Of a DNA stretch of 64,000 nt, positions 61,291 through 64,000 are shown one piece after another. The translations under genes and the position numbers were made by a program. The notes below the pieces were generated by a model. The model did no database searches, was not told the origin of the DNA, and saw nothing but the letters and a program-made list of their open reading frames with translations. How positions within the stretch are numbered: position 1 is the first letter of the stretch; every line of letters starts with the position of its first letter. The stretch is from Prinia subflava (taxonomy: Eukaryota; Chordata; Aves; Passeriformes; Cisticolidae). Location of the stretch: NCBI RefSeq assembly GCF_021018805.1, contig NC_086247.1, positions 149,819,285-149,883,284 on the forward strand. Direction: 5' to 3'.

Positions 61291-64000
61291 GATGAGTGAT
61301 GATTTTTCTGGGAGTATCTTGAATCCAGCCCAGGCTGCTATTGTTCCCAGAGCACCTGTGGGTACCAAGCACGGGGATCACATTCCTCAGCTGCATGAAG
61401 ATGGGGAAAATGGGAGGCAAAAGGAAAATCTCACATTGCTCCAGTGGGTAAAGCCTTCATTCACAACTCTGTATATCAAATCTGCACTAAAATCTGGATT
61501 AATTCCCAAAGATTTTTTCCATTTTTGGTCTATTTCTTCAGTGTTTCCTTTGGTGACCGTGCTGGCAGCTGGCTGGATCTGATGTTTTCCCTCACTTGTT
61601 CCGTGGTGAGCGATCTCTGAAGTGTTGTGGCTCCCCTGACAGGTCCCAGCCCCAGCTCTCATTCCATGCAGGCGTGGGGCTGGGAGTCCCTGCTTGGTGT
61701 GGCTGCTCCCTTGGAAACACGGGCTGAACAGCAAAGGTGTCGAGGGAGAGAAACCTGAACTTCCCATTCACGTAGCTGGGAAGGGAATTCATTCCAAAAC
61801 ATGCTATTTTAGGCCTTATTTCTGCACTCAAAGAATAAGACCACTGTGAGAAGAGAAAAAGCTTTCACAGAAAAGTGGCTGCCTGTTGGTGGGCAGTAGA
61901 AGGTGATCCATGACTTTACTAATGAATAGGGTGGTGTTCAGGAAACGAAGTTTGAAAGTGTTTTCCATTCTAGGAAAGCACTGGAAAGGCCTGGCTCTTG
62001 CAATAAGACATTACTTCACTTGCTTTGCTGGGGTGATCTATTGCTTTGCAGAGCCATGCAGCCTTGCCTGTGGAGGCAGCCACAAGGACAGAGTTGGGAG
62101 GAACTTCCCTGCTTGTCCTTCTGGATGAGTTGCCTTTTCATGCACTGATTAAATATGTAGCACTGTGGAAAGCCTGATTTTCTGCATGGCAGCCTGGAAG
62201 TCTTAGGCTCAGGGAATAAAAAGATAATTTATCAAAGACACCTCCTTTACCTCGAGTCCTGGTGGAGGTATCAGCTCCTGGGTGTGATCACGAGAATTCA
62301 GGAGGAGCTGCAGAAGTGCAGCAGGGCCAAAAGCAAAGCACAGGACCTTGGGATTTAGTCCATCTGTGATGAGAAGCCCTGCTTGGGCAGCGAGGAATGG
62401 AGAGGCTGTCGCTGCAGATGGCTTGCACAGGCACCTTTGCACTCCCTGCCTCCCTGATGGGCACGGGGATGCCAACAACCACACAATCATCTGTTCCTGT
62501 GCTGCCAGGGTGGCTTGAAACTGGTGTGAGAGCAAGGCCCTGGCCCTGTGACAGGGGCAGCACAGCAATGGTGACACCATCCTCGAAAGAGAGAGCTGCT
62601 GAGGACATGGGAACTGCTATAAATAACCTGGTGCTCTGCTGTGAGCCGTGCAGCCTCCACACAGATGGGCACAAATGTGCCTCAGGCCAGCATCCTGAGA
62701 GTCAGGGCAGCTCAGGCTCACCTGTTACAGAGCCAGGAGGCAGAGGAGAGCAGGATTAGGCCAGAATGTTGATTTTTAAGGCTTGTGAAAGGTGGCTGTC
62801 AGGCCTTCCGTGTACATATTTGCACGATGCAGAGGCAAACACCAAACCAGCTGAAGCCCAGGGCAGCACAATCAGGAGTCCTGGAGGATACAAGACAAGG
62901 TCTTCTTGCACTTCGAGGAGACAGCTTGTGGAAACAGATCTGCTCTGGCAGAGGCTGGTTTCTGTAGCTGGGAAAATAGTGTGAATCCCAAAGCAGAGGG
63001 CCCTCGATGAAGCGCAGCTTGCTGCCAAGGACTCCTCCTCCCTCCCCCTCTCCCTCCTCTGAGGCTCTGACACTGGAAATGGTCCTGCTGATTAGACAGT
63101 GTCAGAGCTGCTGGGCCCCAGGCTGGAACATGGAGTACTGTTCCGATGCCCACGTTTTCAGAAGGAAGTTGAAAAATTGAGGAAGGTGCCAAAAACAGCC
63201 ACAAAAATGATACATGAGCTGAAAGGAATGGCTTGTGCGAGACTCCACAGCTCGGGCTGGTTAGTATACCAGGAAGAAGAGGGAGAGGACAAGCTCACAA
63301 TTACCTTGTCTTGAACACAACCAAAACAAAAACAGGTATTAAGTATGTCTTTAATCTGTCAGAGAAGCCATAGCAAGAAGTGGTGCTGGAGTGCACAGCC
63401 AGTCAAACACCAGCCGGGGAAAAGCATTCGTGTATTCCCCTGAACTGTGAAGGTTAAAACCACTCTGGGGAGTGGACCATGGTCCATCTCCTGGCAGAGC
63501 ATTTCCTGGTCATGCCACCAGTTCCTGGGTGCTGAACCTCAGACAGATGGGGTCTGCTGGGTCCTGGAGCATGCAGGAGAGAATACAATGATCCCTTCTG
63601 GCTCGAGGCTTTCTTGTCATTCCCAAAGGCAGGAAGAAGGAGACCAGCTGTTCAGTGGCCACAACCCACACCACAGATTTACCACTCAAAGCAGGCTTGC
63701 ATCCTCTGGCCAAAAATACCAGCCCAAGGCCTGATCAGCAGCTGCAGACCCCAGTGTTCAAAGGGATGGTGCCCAAATGTGGTGCAAAGAGAGACTGCAA
63801 AAATCAGATGAGTTTTGGCCCTACTGTGGGCAAGACAGGCCCTTGACCCACCTGTGACAATTTTCTCTGGTGGGATTTCCAAGCTGGTGCCCCCACAAGG
63901 GGCCGTCCATGGAGAGCCATTTGCTTTTGCTCCATGGCCAAAGCTGGGTTGGAAATAACTCCAGGCTTGGTGTGATGCAAACTCAGCAGCAGCCCCCAGA

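Larger units (their letters stand above)
55175..64000. other. Noncoding flank to the right edge, no gene recognised
   Basis: Contains two tandem duplications (56233, 59498), a poly(A) run at about 60306-60320 and the MIR-like relic at 61125. I looked here on the minus strand for ITGA9 transmembrane and tail exons (a GFFRRRY-type motif) and did not find them. Confidence 0.55.

Overview
The window looks like nuclear DNA from a bird, probably a songbird. Its dispersed repeats are CR1 LINE 3' fragments, with the typical run from 'ggaagtgtccaaggccag' through 'ggttggaactggatgat' to a 'ttctatgattct'-like tail. It also holds two passerine-style solo LTRs and a few decayed MIR-type SINEs. Coding density is very low and there are no bacterial-style operons. 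Nearly all open frames over 60 codons are chance frames or lie inside repeats.

One gene can be named. On the minus strand, 3782-3857 encodes an N-terminus beginning [17 protein letters not shown] and ends at a good splice donor. This matches the first coding exon of CTDSPL, a small CTD phosphatase-like gene. Its presumed promoter is the strong CpG island at about 4090-4866, upstream on the minus strand. Positions 1-3781 are then CTDSPL intron 1, and everything right of about 4870 is upstream flank. Two CR1 fragments (4869-5290 and 5398-5885) sit directly against the far edge of the island.

From 5.9 to 64 kb I find no exon that I can assign to a known gene. In mammals the upstream neighbour of CTDSPL is ITGA9 in the same orientation; I looked by eye for its C-terminal exons on the minus strand and did not find them. 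The flank holds eight more CR1 fragments, several MIR-like relics, homopolymer tracts, short tandem duplications and possible conserved noncoding stretches. By eye, about 6-27 kb is AT-richer and 27-64 kb is GC-richer.

The clearest unexpected structure is a pair of related solo LTRs in opposite orientation: 52070-52679 (plus) and 54512-55169 (minus). Each has its own perfect 5-bp target-site duplication (GGCTC and CCTTT). They share a 157-bp core with only three differences, although the rest of the two elements differs a great deal. I saw no convincing new protein-coding system. The best leads are the LTR pair, the CR1-promoter boundary, the layout of the CTDSPL 5' end, a 247-codon frame in intron 1 and a possible orphan exon at 26290-26429.
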